Shown here one piece after another: positions 54,690 to 64,000 of a stretch of 64,000 nt of DNA (position 1 is the first letter of the stretch; every line of letters starts with the position of its first letter). A program made the position numbers and the translations under genes. This DNA is from Isoetes taiwanensis (lineage: Eukaryota > Streptophyta > Lycopodiopsida > Isoetales > Isoetaceae), in assembly GCA_021234155.1 (NCBI GenBank), contig JAJEKV010000030.1, positions 16,172,003-16,236,002 of the forward strand. The letters run 5' to 3'. Below the pieces are notes generated by a model that saw nothing but the letters and a program-made list of their open reading frames with translations, was not told the origin of the DNA and ran no database searches.

Positions 54690-56825
54690 CTTGTAGGCAG
54701 AAGAACCAGGGAGGCGGGTCCAATGTGGTGGACTATGTATTAGTGGCTGAGCAAGACATGCATCTCATCAAGCACTTCTGAGTGGGAACGGATGGTAGGA
54801 ATGAGAAGGTGGACTCAGACCATCTGCCACTCTACTTGCAGCTGGCTTGACAGGTTGCTCCAGCTACCTGTATAACACCTCTTCTCATGCCCTAGCTCAG
54901 ACTGGACCATGAGCATGCCCATACTTACTCCCAGATGCTTACTAAGGACATTGCAAGCATCTCACAGTGCTCAACGCTGTAGGTGGGCAGGCTCGATGAT
55001 GTCTATTGGGCTGCTGCAGAAAGATGTTTTGGGAGAAGCCACCCCCAGTGAACCTCGGGAGCCATGAACTTCGCCCATAACCAGTGGTGTGATGCTGAGT
55101 GCAAGGAATACAAACGTTGGCTCCGCCAGGTCACAGATCCCCTCTACGCCCGAATGCAGTCAGGCAACTCCTTAGGGCTAGAAATGCCAGGTATATTGCG
55201 GCCATCAACAAGAAATGTTCTTCATCTTGGAACGCCATCCCAGGACCCTCTGGCGAAGAGTGCTCATGAGGCCAGTGCCGCCCACAAGAAATATCATCCC
55301 CGAGCAATGGGGGCAATACCTACAGCTCTACAATCCTGAAGGTGCACGTGCAGCAATACCCTCGCAGCAGGGCCCTGTGCTGGAAATCACAGAGGCGGAG
55401 GTAGCGGAGGGGCTGCAACATCTAGCCAATGGAAAAGCGCGAAACCTCAGCGGCATGCAGGCGGAGTTACTCAAGTGGGCAGGACCATCCAAGGCACCGA
55501 CTAACCGCCATGTTCAACAAGGCATTGCGGGAAGGTTTCCCCCTGCAGTGGACCACTAATAGAGTTGTCACAATATGCAAGGCAGGATACCTGCACTGTC
55601 CAGCCAATTATCCAACCATCATGATCAGTTTAGTGTTTGCAAAGCTCCTAGTCGGGATCCTCGAGCAACAGCTGACAAGATGGACAGAGGCAGCAGAGGC
55701 ACTCAACCATTGATCACATCTTCATGCTACGGACACTGGTTGAGGACAGCAGGAACCGTCGACAAGATCTATATTGCTGCTGCATAAGGATTTCAAGACT
55801 ATGCCTCAGTGAAATCTGTGGACAAGATTGCAACAGCAAGATGTCCTAGCAAAACTCAGTGTACAGGTTATATGAGACATTCTCAGGACTACTGCAACTA
55901 GCGGGCCAACCATTCAAGAGCAGTATCGGGGTCCACACTGTTTGGCCTGTACATTGATCAGTTGGAGAGATGGCTTGCTGACAATGGAGGCAATGGGGCT
56001 CAACTTATATACTAGATCACCAAGCAGCTGATCTATGTTGATGATGTAGACCTCCTGGCTCATACTTAGGCAGACATGTAACACCAACTCGATACCCTGG
56101 ACACATTTTGCCAGAGGACCAACATGCGCGTCAACTTGGCCAAGACCAAGGTGGTCCTCATATCGTCCGAACGCCAACCAAGGGCTCCAATCCTGACTTA
56201 TCATGGCCAAAATATTGAAGGGATAGCCACTTACAAATATTTGGGGGTGGAGTTCCCGTCTGCCATGAACTGCGATAATTCCATCCAGTTGCGAGCCACA
56301 GCAAGTTGGAAGGCACTTTATATAATGCAGAACAATAGCCACAAGGCGGAGCTATATGATTGGGTCCACTAGACGCATCTATTCAAGGTACTAGTGGAAC
56401 CTGTGCTTTTGTATGGGGTCGACATTTGGGGCCCGGTGGTCTCCCTCGCCACTTAGAATGACTTGGAGCAGGTGCAAAAAGCTTTCTTGGCGCGGGCCCT
56501 GGGGGTAACGTCCACAGTTCCATACCAGATACTGTTGCAAGAGACAGGTTTCTTGCCTCTTCAGAGGGGAACACTTGACAGACACATCATCTACTTCCAG
56601 AAGGTGGTCAGTATAGACGATATTCGCCTTCCTAACCTCACTTACACTGTAGCAATGGGGCCTCAATGCTTAAATGGTCGCTGGCGGGAAAAGAGAGCTC
56701 AATGGCTAGCCAGATGGAATGTGCAGGAGCATAGGTGCATCCAAGTGCATACGGAGGCAGATCGCCACAACCTAAGACAGTACCTTGATACATACTTCCT
56801 CAGCAAGCTATGGGATGCCAACACC
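54690..56825 (+). pseudogene. LINE remnant (endonuclease end and reverse transcriptase)
   Basis: The sequence starts inside the endonuclease: GGSNVVDYVLVAEQ and SDHLPLYLQLA. It continues through NFAHNQWCDAECKEYKRWL, GMQAELLKWAG, FNKALREGFPLQWTTNRVVT, then LFGLYIDQLERWLADNGG and IYVDDVDLLAHT (motif C, with YVDD instead of YADD), YKYLGVEFPSAMN and EQVQKAFLARALGVTSTVPY. It is a relative of the LINE at 22-26 kb (shared QAELLKW, YKYLGVEF, ILLQETGF-PLQ). Many stops and frameshifts make it dead. It is 5'-truncated. Confidence 0.85.
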
Positions 56826-57180
56826 CTTGAACATGTTAAGCTCAACATAACGTGTCCGAATGTCATCATATGCTGGACAACTCTGAAGGGTGTGGCATTC
56901 GTCTTCCAAAGCTCCAACTTGGCAGTGTTGACAAAGCCTCTCCTGGCGTGGCTCTCCAATCCATCTCCTAGTCTCAATCCGAAGATGGTGTGCACTTGTG
57001 CGGATAGAAGCAATGGTTCTGCGCCATTTCATGGGTAGATGAGTGCACAAGTAGCATTGCAGGCCTCGCTCCAGCATGGGGTTTATGTGGCATTGGTAAT
57101 GCGCCGAAGCTAGTCCGTCCTGGCCAGCCCCTGCATGAGATGTTGAGCATGGCCTCGGTATGGATGCGGGGATCATACCT
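56825..57180 (-). pseudogene. Inverted 3' end of the same LINE
   Basis: On the minus strand the frame at 56,808-57,176 reads CYLCTHLPMKWRRTIASIRT, HHLRIETRRW, then ERLCQHCQVG and EDECHTLQSCPAYDDIRTRY. This is the part that should follow QYLDTYFLSKLWDAN of the plus-strand remnant (compare SIRTGSHRLRIETGRW and CACCQL at 22.8-22.9 kb). About 350 bases of the 3' end are therefore flipped relative to the rest. Confidence 0.75.
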
Positions 57181-57383
57181 TCAAGAGGTCATGGATCGCC
57201 CAGATCAGCTTGGTCCTCGGCCACTTGCCTGATATGTGCATATATTTCTTTCCCATCATGATATATGTCTGTATAGTTTGACATCAAATCTTATTTCTAC
57301 CTGTTGGACATGCCGTCAAAGAAAGTCGCCACGTAACAAAATGCAATTGAAGCTCAAGGCTGAATGTCAATTAAGTGGTTCTT

Positions 57384-57502
57384 ACGTATACAGGAATGGC
57401 AATCTACTTGCCATCCCTGGGATGGAAACAGGGCGACGCGAGAAGCGCAGAGCCCTGTTGACATCCCAGGGATGGCAAGTAGATTGTCATTCTTGTAACG
57501 TG
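57384..57502. mobile_element. Foldback element upstream of the DGAT2-like gene
   Basis: The left arm 'ggcaatctacttgccatccc' plus 'tgggatg' (57,397-57,424) is the reverse complement of 'catcccagggatggcaagta' plus 'gatt' (57,462-57,485). The stem continues inward through acagggc/gccctgt and outward to about 57,384 and 57,502. The loop is only a few bases. The 'cattcttgtaa' end also occurs in the element at 16.4 kb. Confidence 0.8.
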
Positions 57503-57959
57503 GAAACACTTAGGAAGCATTCTGCTAGAAGTGAAAACAATTGGAATGCTGGGTAAATGATCCGGAACGATAGGTAAATGCTCCAGAATGCTGGTAAATA
57601 TGCCGGAATGCAGGGTAAAATGCAGCAATAGAAGCTTGAAGCCGCCGGAGTAGAAGCTCATCGCAGCAAACTTTTTTCTGTTAAGTTTCTTGATTTGAAA
57701 CAGTGCCACGTGGGACGACGCTAATGGTGGACGCGGCAGAATGCCTCTAAGTGTTTTTTTCGTGGTTCTGTTTGCATGTGTGACAGCGTTTGAATAATAT
57801 TCTGCGGTAATATGTCGATTCCTTCTTTTTTTTAATGGCACGTGTTTGATTTGCATCTTATTGTTCAATGGTTTAAAAAACGAAAAGTGGTTTATACGCC
57901 CAGCAATCCTGCACGCTTATATATTTCTGAAAGACAATATCATCTCAGGTGCTGCTGCA
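57503..57959. promoter_or_regulatory. Upstream region of the DGAT2-like gene
   Basis: Short 'ggaatgc-gggtaaatg' repeats occur at 57,540-57,620 ('tgctgggtaaatga', 'ataggtaaatgctcc', 'tgctggtaaatatgcc', 'tgcagggtaaaatgc'). A TATA-like 'ttatatattt' lies at about 57,917, only about 40 bases before the ATG, so the start site is uncertain. Confidence 0.35.
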
Positions 57960-59988
57960 ATGGCGGAAAAGTATCCCCATTCTACCACTAACAACTCTCA
58001 TTCTACTCCTTTGCTACAAACCCCATTTCAAAATAATGAGCCGTGCAGCTTTTGCAGCATCATCGCCATTCTGATTTGGCTTGGAGCCGTGCATTTCAAT
58101 ATTGTCATGGCTCTGCTTGTTCTATTCAATCTCCGAAGCACCTGGGCTTATGGGTAAGTAAATCTTTATTTTCACCATTTTTTTCTGTTTACTGTTGTAC
58201 TTAAGTTACTAACTTTTATATTTTAAACAGTATAATTGCGTTCTATGTGCTCTTGGCGTTTTTGCCAGCTGATTACAATTATCCATGGGGAATCTGGATT
58301 GCCAAGTATGTTGTTTATAAAGATTAGAAGCAAAACTTAGAGCATTTGTAGTTGAACTCATATTTGTATTATTTTAATTTGGTTAACTTCATGCAGCATT
58401 ATGTGGTCTGTTGCTGTTTCTTATTTGCCGAAATGCGCTCTTTTCTTTGTTATAAGCTCTCAAAACCCAGCACAATGTTTTTCTGCTACCATTTATGGTT
58501 GTTTTACGATTGTTAGAAAACGGTTTCGCTTCCTACGTGGATGCAGCTTTATTTGTAACGTATATAATGCATGCCAAGTTTCTTGAGCCTTGTTTGACGT
58601 TAGCTCTCTTGAGTCTTTTGCGGCTTTTACAGGTTCGTTTCCAAGCATGCACCCAAACATTTTCCTATGGTAGTCAAATTTGAAGACAAAGACGCATTAA
58701 CATCAGATCGTGCATTTGGTAATACACCTTGTTCTTATACTGCACTCTGCAATCTGCATGAAGTTATTCTGATGCCAGTGTTTTTTGTGTACAGTTTTTG
58801 CATTTGAACCTCATTCTATAATACCTATTGGAGTGTTGTCATTAGGCCATTATGCTGGTTTCGTACCCTTCTCAAATGGTCGAGCACTTGCCAGTAGTGC
58901 GGTGAGCAATAATAGGTTATTGCAATCATTTTAACATATAATTTATGAGCTCTTAGCAGTATAACAAAACAGAGACCATTCAATCTACAGATGCACTTTA
59001 TAGGAATAAACTCACTTTAACATCATATATGTTTTCTGAAAGGCCTTTGTTACACCAATAATGCGCCACATCTGGACATGGATGGGTCTTGTTCCCGCAT
59101 CAAGAAAAGTCTTTACAAGACTCCTGAATGATGGTTATTCCTGCGTTGTTGTTCCTGGTGGTATTCAGGAAATCTTTTATATGGAATCTGGACGTGAGGT
59201 CAGTAATGAGAAACTTATATCAGCTATTTTTGTGCTAAATATTTATTGTACATAAGATTTTCTGAATTCATTTTTCAGGTAGCATTTTTGAAACAACGAT
59301 ATGGGTTTGTCCATGTTGCTATTGAAACTGGAGCACCATTGGTACCTGTCTTCTGTTTTGGCCAGGTAGTCTATTGTTAGTTATTTCAGGGGGTCCAGTC
59401 AAAAGCAAGGAAAAGAGTATTTTAGTATATGCAATAACTTTCTTCAGATTAGTAGGGGACTCGTTTCATATTGTGATAAGTTCTGGGAGCTATGCCAAAA
59501 CAATGGATTCCAATGTTGTTTTCTAGACCGATGTATACCGCTGGTGGAAGCCAAGAGGAAAATTCTATTCACGGGTCTCAAGAGCAATGAAATTTACTCC
59601 CTTGATATTTTGGGGAATGTATGGGTATGTAACATCACAATGCCATTATTCATCCTTCATTCATTCCTGTAGTTTTAAGTGGGAATTGCCACTTCAAAAT
59701 AGTTAAACTCGATCATGTAAATCTGTGTGCAGATCTCCTGTTCCATATAGGCAACCGTTATACATTGCTGTTGGGAGCCCCATTGAAGTGACAAAGAATC
59801 CTCAGCCCACTAAAGATGAGGTAATTTAATTTGTCTTGGCTTTTGTGGATTTCATTCGCTGATAATTTTTTGATCTGTTGCTTCAGGTTGCTGCTGTGCT
59901 TTCAAAGTTTATACAAGCTATTGAGGAGCTGTATCACAAGCACAAGGCAGCTGCAGGATTCAAAGATACAATACTTCATGTATACTGA
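57960..59988 (+). CDS. DGAT2: DGAT2-type diacylglycerol acyltransferase, intact
   Basis: Nine exons fit GT-AG junctions in one frame: 57,960-58,153; 58,231-58,305; 58,633-58,718; 58,795-58,901; 59,043-59,198; 59,279-59,365; 59,527-59,624; 59,733-59,820; 59,887-59,988, giving 330 residues. Residues about 30-78 form a hydrophobic hairpin ([20 protein letters not shown], then [12 protein letters not shown]) that anchors DGAT2 in the ER membrane. Family motifs are FEDKDAL, EPHS (123-126, the plant form of the catalytic HPHG), RHIWTWMG (162-169), VPGGIQE (191-197), [19 protein letters not shown], and [15 protein letters not shown] with NPQPT. The enzyme acylates diacylglycerol with acyl-CoA to make triacylglycerol. 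The length and complete motifs indicate a working gene. A related acyl-CoA acyltransferase (monoacylglycerol or wax) cannot be excluded. Confidence 0.88.
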
Positions 59989-60580
59989 CTGTTGCAATGT
60001 TACTTCATGACATTGTTTGACCTCATCTAGCTTGCTGAAGAGAATCTGCTTGCCTGCTGTATTTGCTGAATCAAGTGATGTCCAATTATTTGTTTGGGGT
60101 AGTGCTGACATAAGACTTTTGTTTATGGGAGAATATTTATTCTACTGCGGTGTTTAATCCTGTTTATTGTTTGTACACTATTGTGATGCTTAGCAAGCGC
60201 CTCAATTCCTACCCGATCAACATGTCTCTCCACCTCATCTATATTGATGTGTCACAATTTGTGTCTGTTAGATCTTCAAAAATTTAATAGAGTTGAAAAT
60301 TTAGGAAACCCGCAAGAAATACTCATGCAAACAATCAGGCCTTTTGTTTCCATCTCGTCAAGCCAAATCTAGGTTTGATGCTTGATTGGAAGAGGAAAAC
60401 AAGCTGTCTCTGTGCTGTTGCTCATATGTTTGATGGCCCATTGCCATCTTGTCTTGTATTATTCTACTTGTTAGGATTAGGTTTTGGCCAAAGAGATGAA
60501 TCGAAATCGACCACAATACAATGGGTTCGGAGCTTCTTATCCTATGTCGAGTGCCTTAGAACTTTAGGCATATTTTTGGA
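59989..60580. other. 3' flank of the DGAT2-like gene
   Basis: Probable 3'-UTR and intergenic sequence. No clear AATAAA is seen close to the stop. The 69-71-codon ORFs have no motif. Confidence 0.5.
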
Positions 60581-60583
60581 TTG

Positions 60584-60665
60584 CCCTTAAGGGGGCCAAA
60601 CCCTTGTTCATGTGGAGTTTTGGCATATTCTAGGTATATGTCGGTATATGCCCAGAAGATGCCAA
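60584..60665. repeat. Dispersed repeat (catattctaggtatat family)
   Basis: Inverted relative of 49,385-49,470: 'ccaaacccttgttcatgtgg' and 'ggcatattctaggtatatg'. It sits between the DGAT2-like gene and the PP2C fragment. Confidence 0.65.
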
Positions 60666-60869
60666 AAACCGCTCCAAAACTAGTATCGCCTGTGAAATGG
60701 ATGTTGCGATTTTTTGCAGTAGTGCAGCTGGATCTACAGATCAACAGAGCCAAAGGCATCTTTGTTTGCAATTTTGATGCCGGGCCTACGCTTGGGAAAG
60801 TGATGGGAAATAGCAGCGAATTTTGAACTCAAGGCACCTGCCTTGATTCTAAGTATTGTTTTGCTACAA

Positions 60870-61745
60870 AGGTATGATCTGGATGGTTTTTGCTATATAT
60901 TTTTTCTTAGTAGCAGTTATGCTTTGGTCAAATATCATGATCGGCCATATACATTCTATTTGGAGTTTCAACAAGGTGATTTGAAAGGTCTGGAAACTAA
61001 GAAAGACTTCTTGAGTAAGGTAGAGGAAGAGATGAATGAATGCCTTGACCTAGCAATGGTTGGTTCCTGCATGTTTGGTGGTCCTTATGCATGGCCAGAA
61101 CTTGTACATACTAAACTTGGGTGATAGCAGAGCCATCTTGGCCACTAGCCATCCTTCATCAAAACAAACAGGTGCTTTGCATGGTCTTCAGTTGATAGAG
61201 GCTCATGTTGTGGACAATGAAGCAGAACACCATAACGTGTTTGAGGAGAACCCTGATGGCTTTTCCACTATCAGTGGTGGAAGATTAAAGGGCAAACTGA
61301 GAGTAATCAGAGCATTGGGTGCTGGTTTTCTGAAAAGGATAAGGCAAATTTTGAATATTTTTGCATGCTTTTTACTAGTGGCAGACATCTGCAGAATCTA
61401 ACTAGATTGTACCACTCAAATATAAATTTTGTTCATGTGTTGATACCACAGGCATTTGACTTAATGTAACTTTTTTGATGAACATGAAAATTTCATTAAT
61501 GAGTATACTTTGAGCTAGGGACTTGTGCAGTCCTTACATTAGTACAGAGCTTTTCTTGAAACTGCATGGAGTTGTTCCTGATGACCAATTCGTTGTGGTT
61601 GGAAGTGATGGAATATTTGACTTTTTTAGCAACAAAGAGGTGGTGCTTTTTGTGAACTCATTTATATGTGAGAATCCACCTGGAGATCCTGTAAGGTATA
61701 TGCTAGAACTGCTGCTTGAAAGGGCTTCAAAGAATACAGGTAACA
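60870..61745 (+). pseudogene. PP2C phosphatase fragment (POL/PLL-like), frameshifted
   Basis: The first frame has KKDFLSKVEEEMNECLDLAM and VGSC. A frame change then gives LVVLMHGQNLYILNLGDSRA (GDSR, a metal-site motif of PP2C), and SGGRLKGKLRVIRALGAGFL. After a likely intron with acceptor ttgtgcag| at 61,530 comes PYISTELFLKLHGVVPDDQF, VVVGSDGIFDFFSNKEVV (the SDG motif) and RYMLELLLERASKNTG, ending at a donor (|gtaaca). The spacing and sequence fit plant POLTERGEIST-like PP2Cs. The N-terminal DGH/DGF metal-binding exon is missing and the frame is broken, so this is a partial pseudogene (or has one base error plus missing exons). Confidence 0.75.
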
Positions 61746-61774
61746 AAATAATCCTTTTCTCTTTTGTTGTGTGA

Positions 61775-64000
61775 TCATTCTAGCTAAAACCTTAATCATG
61801 TATTCTCTTTGCAATCATGACCGTGGATCAATTTGGAAAACATACCAATTGGGAGAAGAAAAAAATACCACAATGACATCACTATAATTATTATCGTTCT
61901 TGGCACTGAATGCCGAACAACTTCAGCTTCAACTGTTTCAAGCTCATAGTTTAATTAAGTCTTGCATTTTTCTAGGAGAGCAAGCCATTTTGATCTGCCA
62001 ATGTTTTCTAGAGAAGTTTACATCCAGAAAAGAAGCAAGTCTTTTGTTTCCTATATAAGTATTACTACTCGTCATATTGAGTTGAAATCACACTGTAAAG
62101 TTTTTCCCTTTATACCTTATGAGCCAAGCTATATATACATGTACATAGAACACATAAGGACTTAGTAATATAGCATCTGCTATAAGAGTGTTAAATGGCA
62201 ATGAGATTCTAAAAGCAAGATCTTCTGAGCCTCTCTTTTTTACCATTTGATCTTTTTGACAAAGACAATGAATGCAATATGAATTTGATTCTAGGATGCT
62301 TTAATATTGTCTAAGATCCCTAGGAACAACGAAAAAGAACAAACTAGGGCATGATCATATACTGCTCAAGACCAAGAGCTTTAGACGTATATTAGCAACA
62401 TCATAACGAATATTGTGTGTTGACCACTAATGGGATTATAGCATCCAGGGAACTAAACAATTAGATCCAGGACATCATCATGAACATCATGGAGTTGCAG
62501 AATTGAAAGATCTAACACTTCTAAGAAAGATTAATCAAATTAGCATTTAGGTAAACCATCAACTATTTTTAACAGATTGGCTAGTCTCATGGATTTTAAT
62601 TTTTTCTTGCCTAGCAAATTATACTTTGACATCATTCGGTAAATCCAACCTCTTTGCAAAAGGTACAGACAAGCAAAAATTCATTAATGAGGTAAAAAAA
62701 GGCAGATTTTGACAACTTGAGTACGCACCTCTATGCCATGGTTCGAAAATAGGAGGTTTAACCCCCTCCATTTTTGAAAAAATTTAATAAAAATTTTCTG
62801 GCAGAATACACTAAAAATGCACTTAACTACATTTATTTCTTGTGGTCTCAAATGCCATGCGACATTTTTACTAGTTGGACATATTATTATTTTGAACCCT
62901 GCTAGGCCTACCATAATTAAAAGTAGATAGAAGTGTGATGTTCATATACCTTTTTTTTGAAATTTTGCCGACCAGATAAATGTTAAAGGAAGTCTCAGAC
63001 ATGACCATATGAAGCCATTTTATACGGCATCTTGATCGTTGGACTAAGAACGCCCTATTTAGAGCATAAAAGGCGCATTATCTTGATGAACCATCCATGG
63101 CAGAAGCAGGTACAAAGCCAGCAATTCCAGTAACTATAGCAGATATTTTCAGAACACATGATTTCAAGGGAAGATGATTTGTGGAGCAGATGATACCTCA
63201 GACCAGATTTTTGGAGTAGATCATTTCGATCGAGGATGGCCGTAAAGTTGCACCGGGATATAGTTTGCACGGCCACCTGTCTAAGCTAACTTTCAAGGTC
63301 AAAATGGAACAATTGTTGCATGAATTTTCACTAACTTTGCTTGATAAGTGCTCAAATATTGTTCTCTCTCGAATGAATGATGTTTTTAGGGGTTGACAAG
63401 GCGATTCTAATGGTGTTTGAACCGGATTAAATCGTTCAACTCTCCTTCAAAGCAATCAACTCCTCTGAAAATTAATTTCTCTCGGTTTTTTTATCATCAA
63501 CAATATAAAATTGAAATCACCTCGAAGAGCTTTAATGCTCTGAAACTGTGACACTTTCAAAGCATCAAGATGTCTAGTGGGAGCAAGACTTTTATAATCT
63601 CCTATAATCTAGAAAGCTCCCCATTAAAAATCCCACTACTACCTTGGAGATCAAGTTTTTCATATTTCTAATGCTCCTTGAGTGATCTATCTCTGTTATT
63701 CTGAGAGCGCCCTAGTCCAATTTAACACCTGCTAATTGAAAAAGATGTTGTAGATTGACAATCAAATTTTTTAAAGAAAATGAATTCAGGGCTTCTTCTA
63801 CTCTGCTGCTGCAAAATTCATTTAAAACTCCCTCCTTGATCCATTCCAAAAACTTGGATCTTATTAGTCTTTCTATGATATTACCTTTTTTTTCACAAAT
63901 TAAATTCCTTGGCTTCACTACTACCCACATTAGAATCTATGCATCTATAGTCATTCAGCAACTCTTGTTGTTTAATGATAATATTTGGACCTACACTGCA
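61775..64000. other. No supported gene
   Basis: AT-rich sequence. ORFs of 60-76 codons show no motif. No further PP2C exon was found after 61,745. A plus-strand 'ggaggtttaaccccctcc' dyad occurs at 62,751-62,768. Nothing else is recognised. Confidence 0.5.

Noticed and set aside
54690-57180. Twin-priming (5' inversion) of a LINE insertion
   Set aside because: The flipped segment is the 3' end and lies downstream of the RT break, the reverse of what twin priming gives.
1-64000. tRNA, rRNA or LTR retrotransposon
   Set aside because: By eye I found no tRNA cloverleaf with intact arms, no rRNA sequence, and no gag-pol or paired LTRs. A covariance-model and LTR search would be needed to exclude short or decayed ones.

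Overview
The window reads as nuclear DNA of a land plant. Genes are split by GT-AG introns, the recognisable proteins are plant-type (DUF569, plant-type DGAT2 with an EPHS motif, POL-like PP2C, plant GBP-like coiled coil), and most of the sequence is decayed retroelements, foldback elements and low-copy repeats. The mix of L1-type LINEs and a DUF7869-type element makes me lean towards a seed-free plant such as a fern, but the sequence alone does not prove that. Only two genes look intact: a two-coding-exon DUF569 gene (14,342-15,226, +) and a nine-exon DGAT2-like acyltransferase gene (57,960-59,988, +).

Layout. 1-1.2 kb: repeats and a small foldback element. 1.3-6.3 kb: a decayed multi-exon minus-strand gene of unknown function whose 3' exons resemble a DNA-methyltransferase-like segment and an FCP1/NIF phosphatase domain; its non-coding gaps carry many copies of a 13-bp palindrome (CACGCCTGGCGTG type), including a 190-bp hairpin. 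6.9-9.8 kb: a minus-strand coiled-coil ORF, more palindromes, and two direct copies of a TATA-containing block. 10.1-13.0 kb: a plus-strand DUF7869-type transposon-like protein broken by frameshifts. 13.2-13.8 kb: foldback elements. 13.8-15.3 kb: DUF569 gene with its TATA box and a 5'-UTR intron. 15.5-21.2 kb: a mosaic of short duplications and dispersed repeats.

21,263-40,080 is a direct tandem duplication of about 9.4 kb. Each unit holds a decayed L1-type LINE on the minus strand (ORF1 with RRM-like region, then endonuclease and reverse transcriptase), an unidentified repeat block and a small poly(A)-tailed retroposed piece. The two units are almost identical over long stretches, but differ in tight clusters that mostly overlap CAG/CTG trinucleotides. 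Each unit keeps a frame open that the other breaks.

40-54 kb: a 22-bp minisatellite, a 450-bp foldback element, fragments of a guanylate-binding-protein-like gene (minus), a SWIM-type zinc-finger remnant (plus), and a 5'-truncated LINE (51,054-53,019) with a perfect 11-bp target-site duplication that splits an older repeat whose uninterrupted relative lies near 0.9 kb. 54.7-57.2 kb: a further LINE remnant whose 3' end is inverted. 57.4-60 kb: a hairpin element and the DGAT2-like gene. 60.6-61.8 kb: a repeat and a broken PP2C fragment. I recognise nothing in the last 2.2 kb. The genes do not form a pathway; only the DUF569 and DGAT2-like genes look functional.
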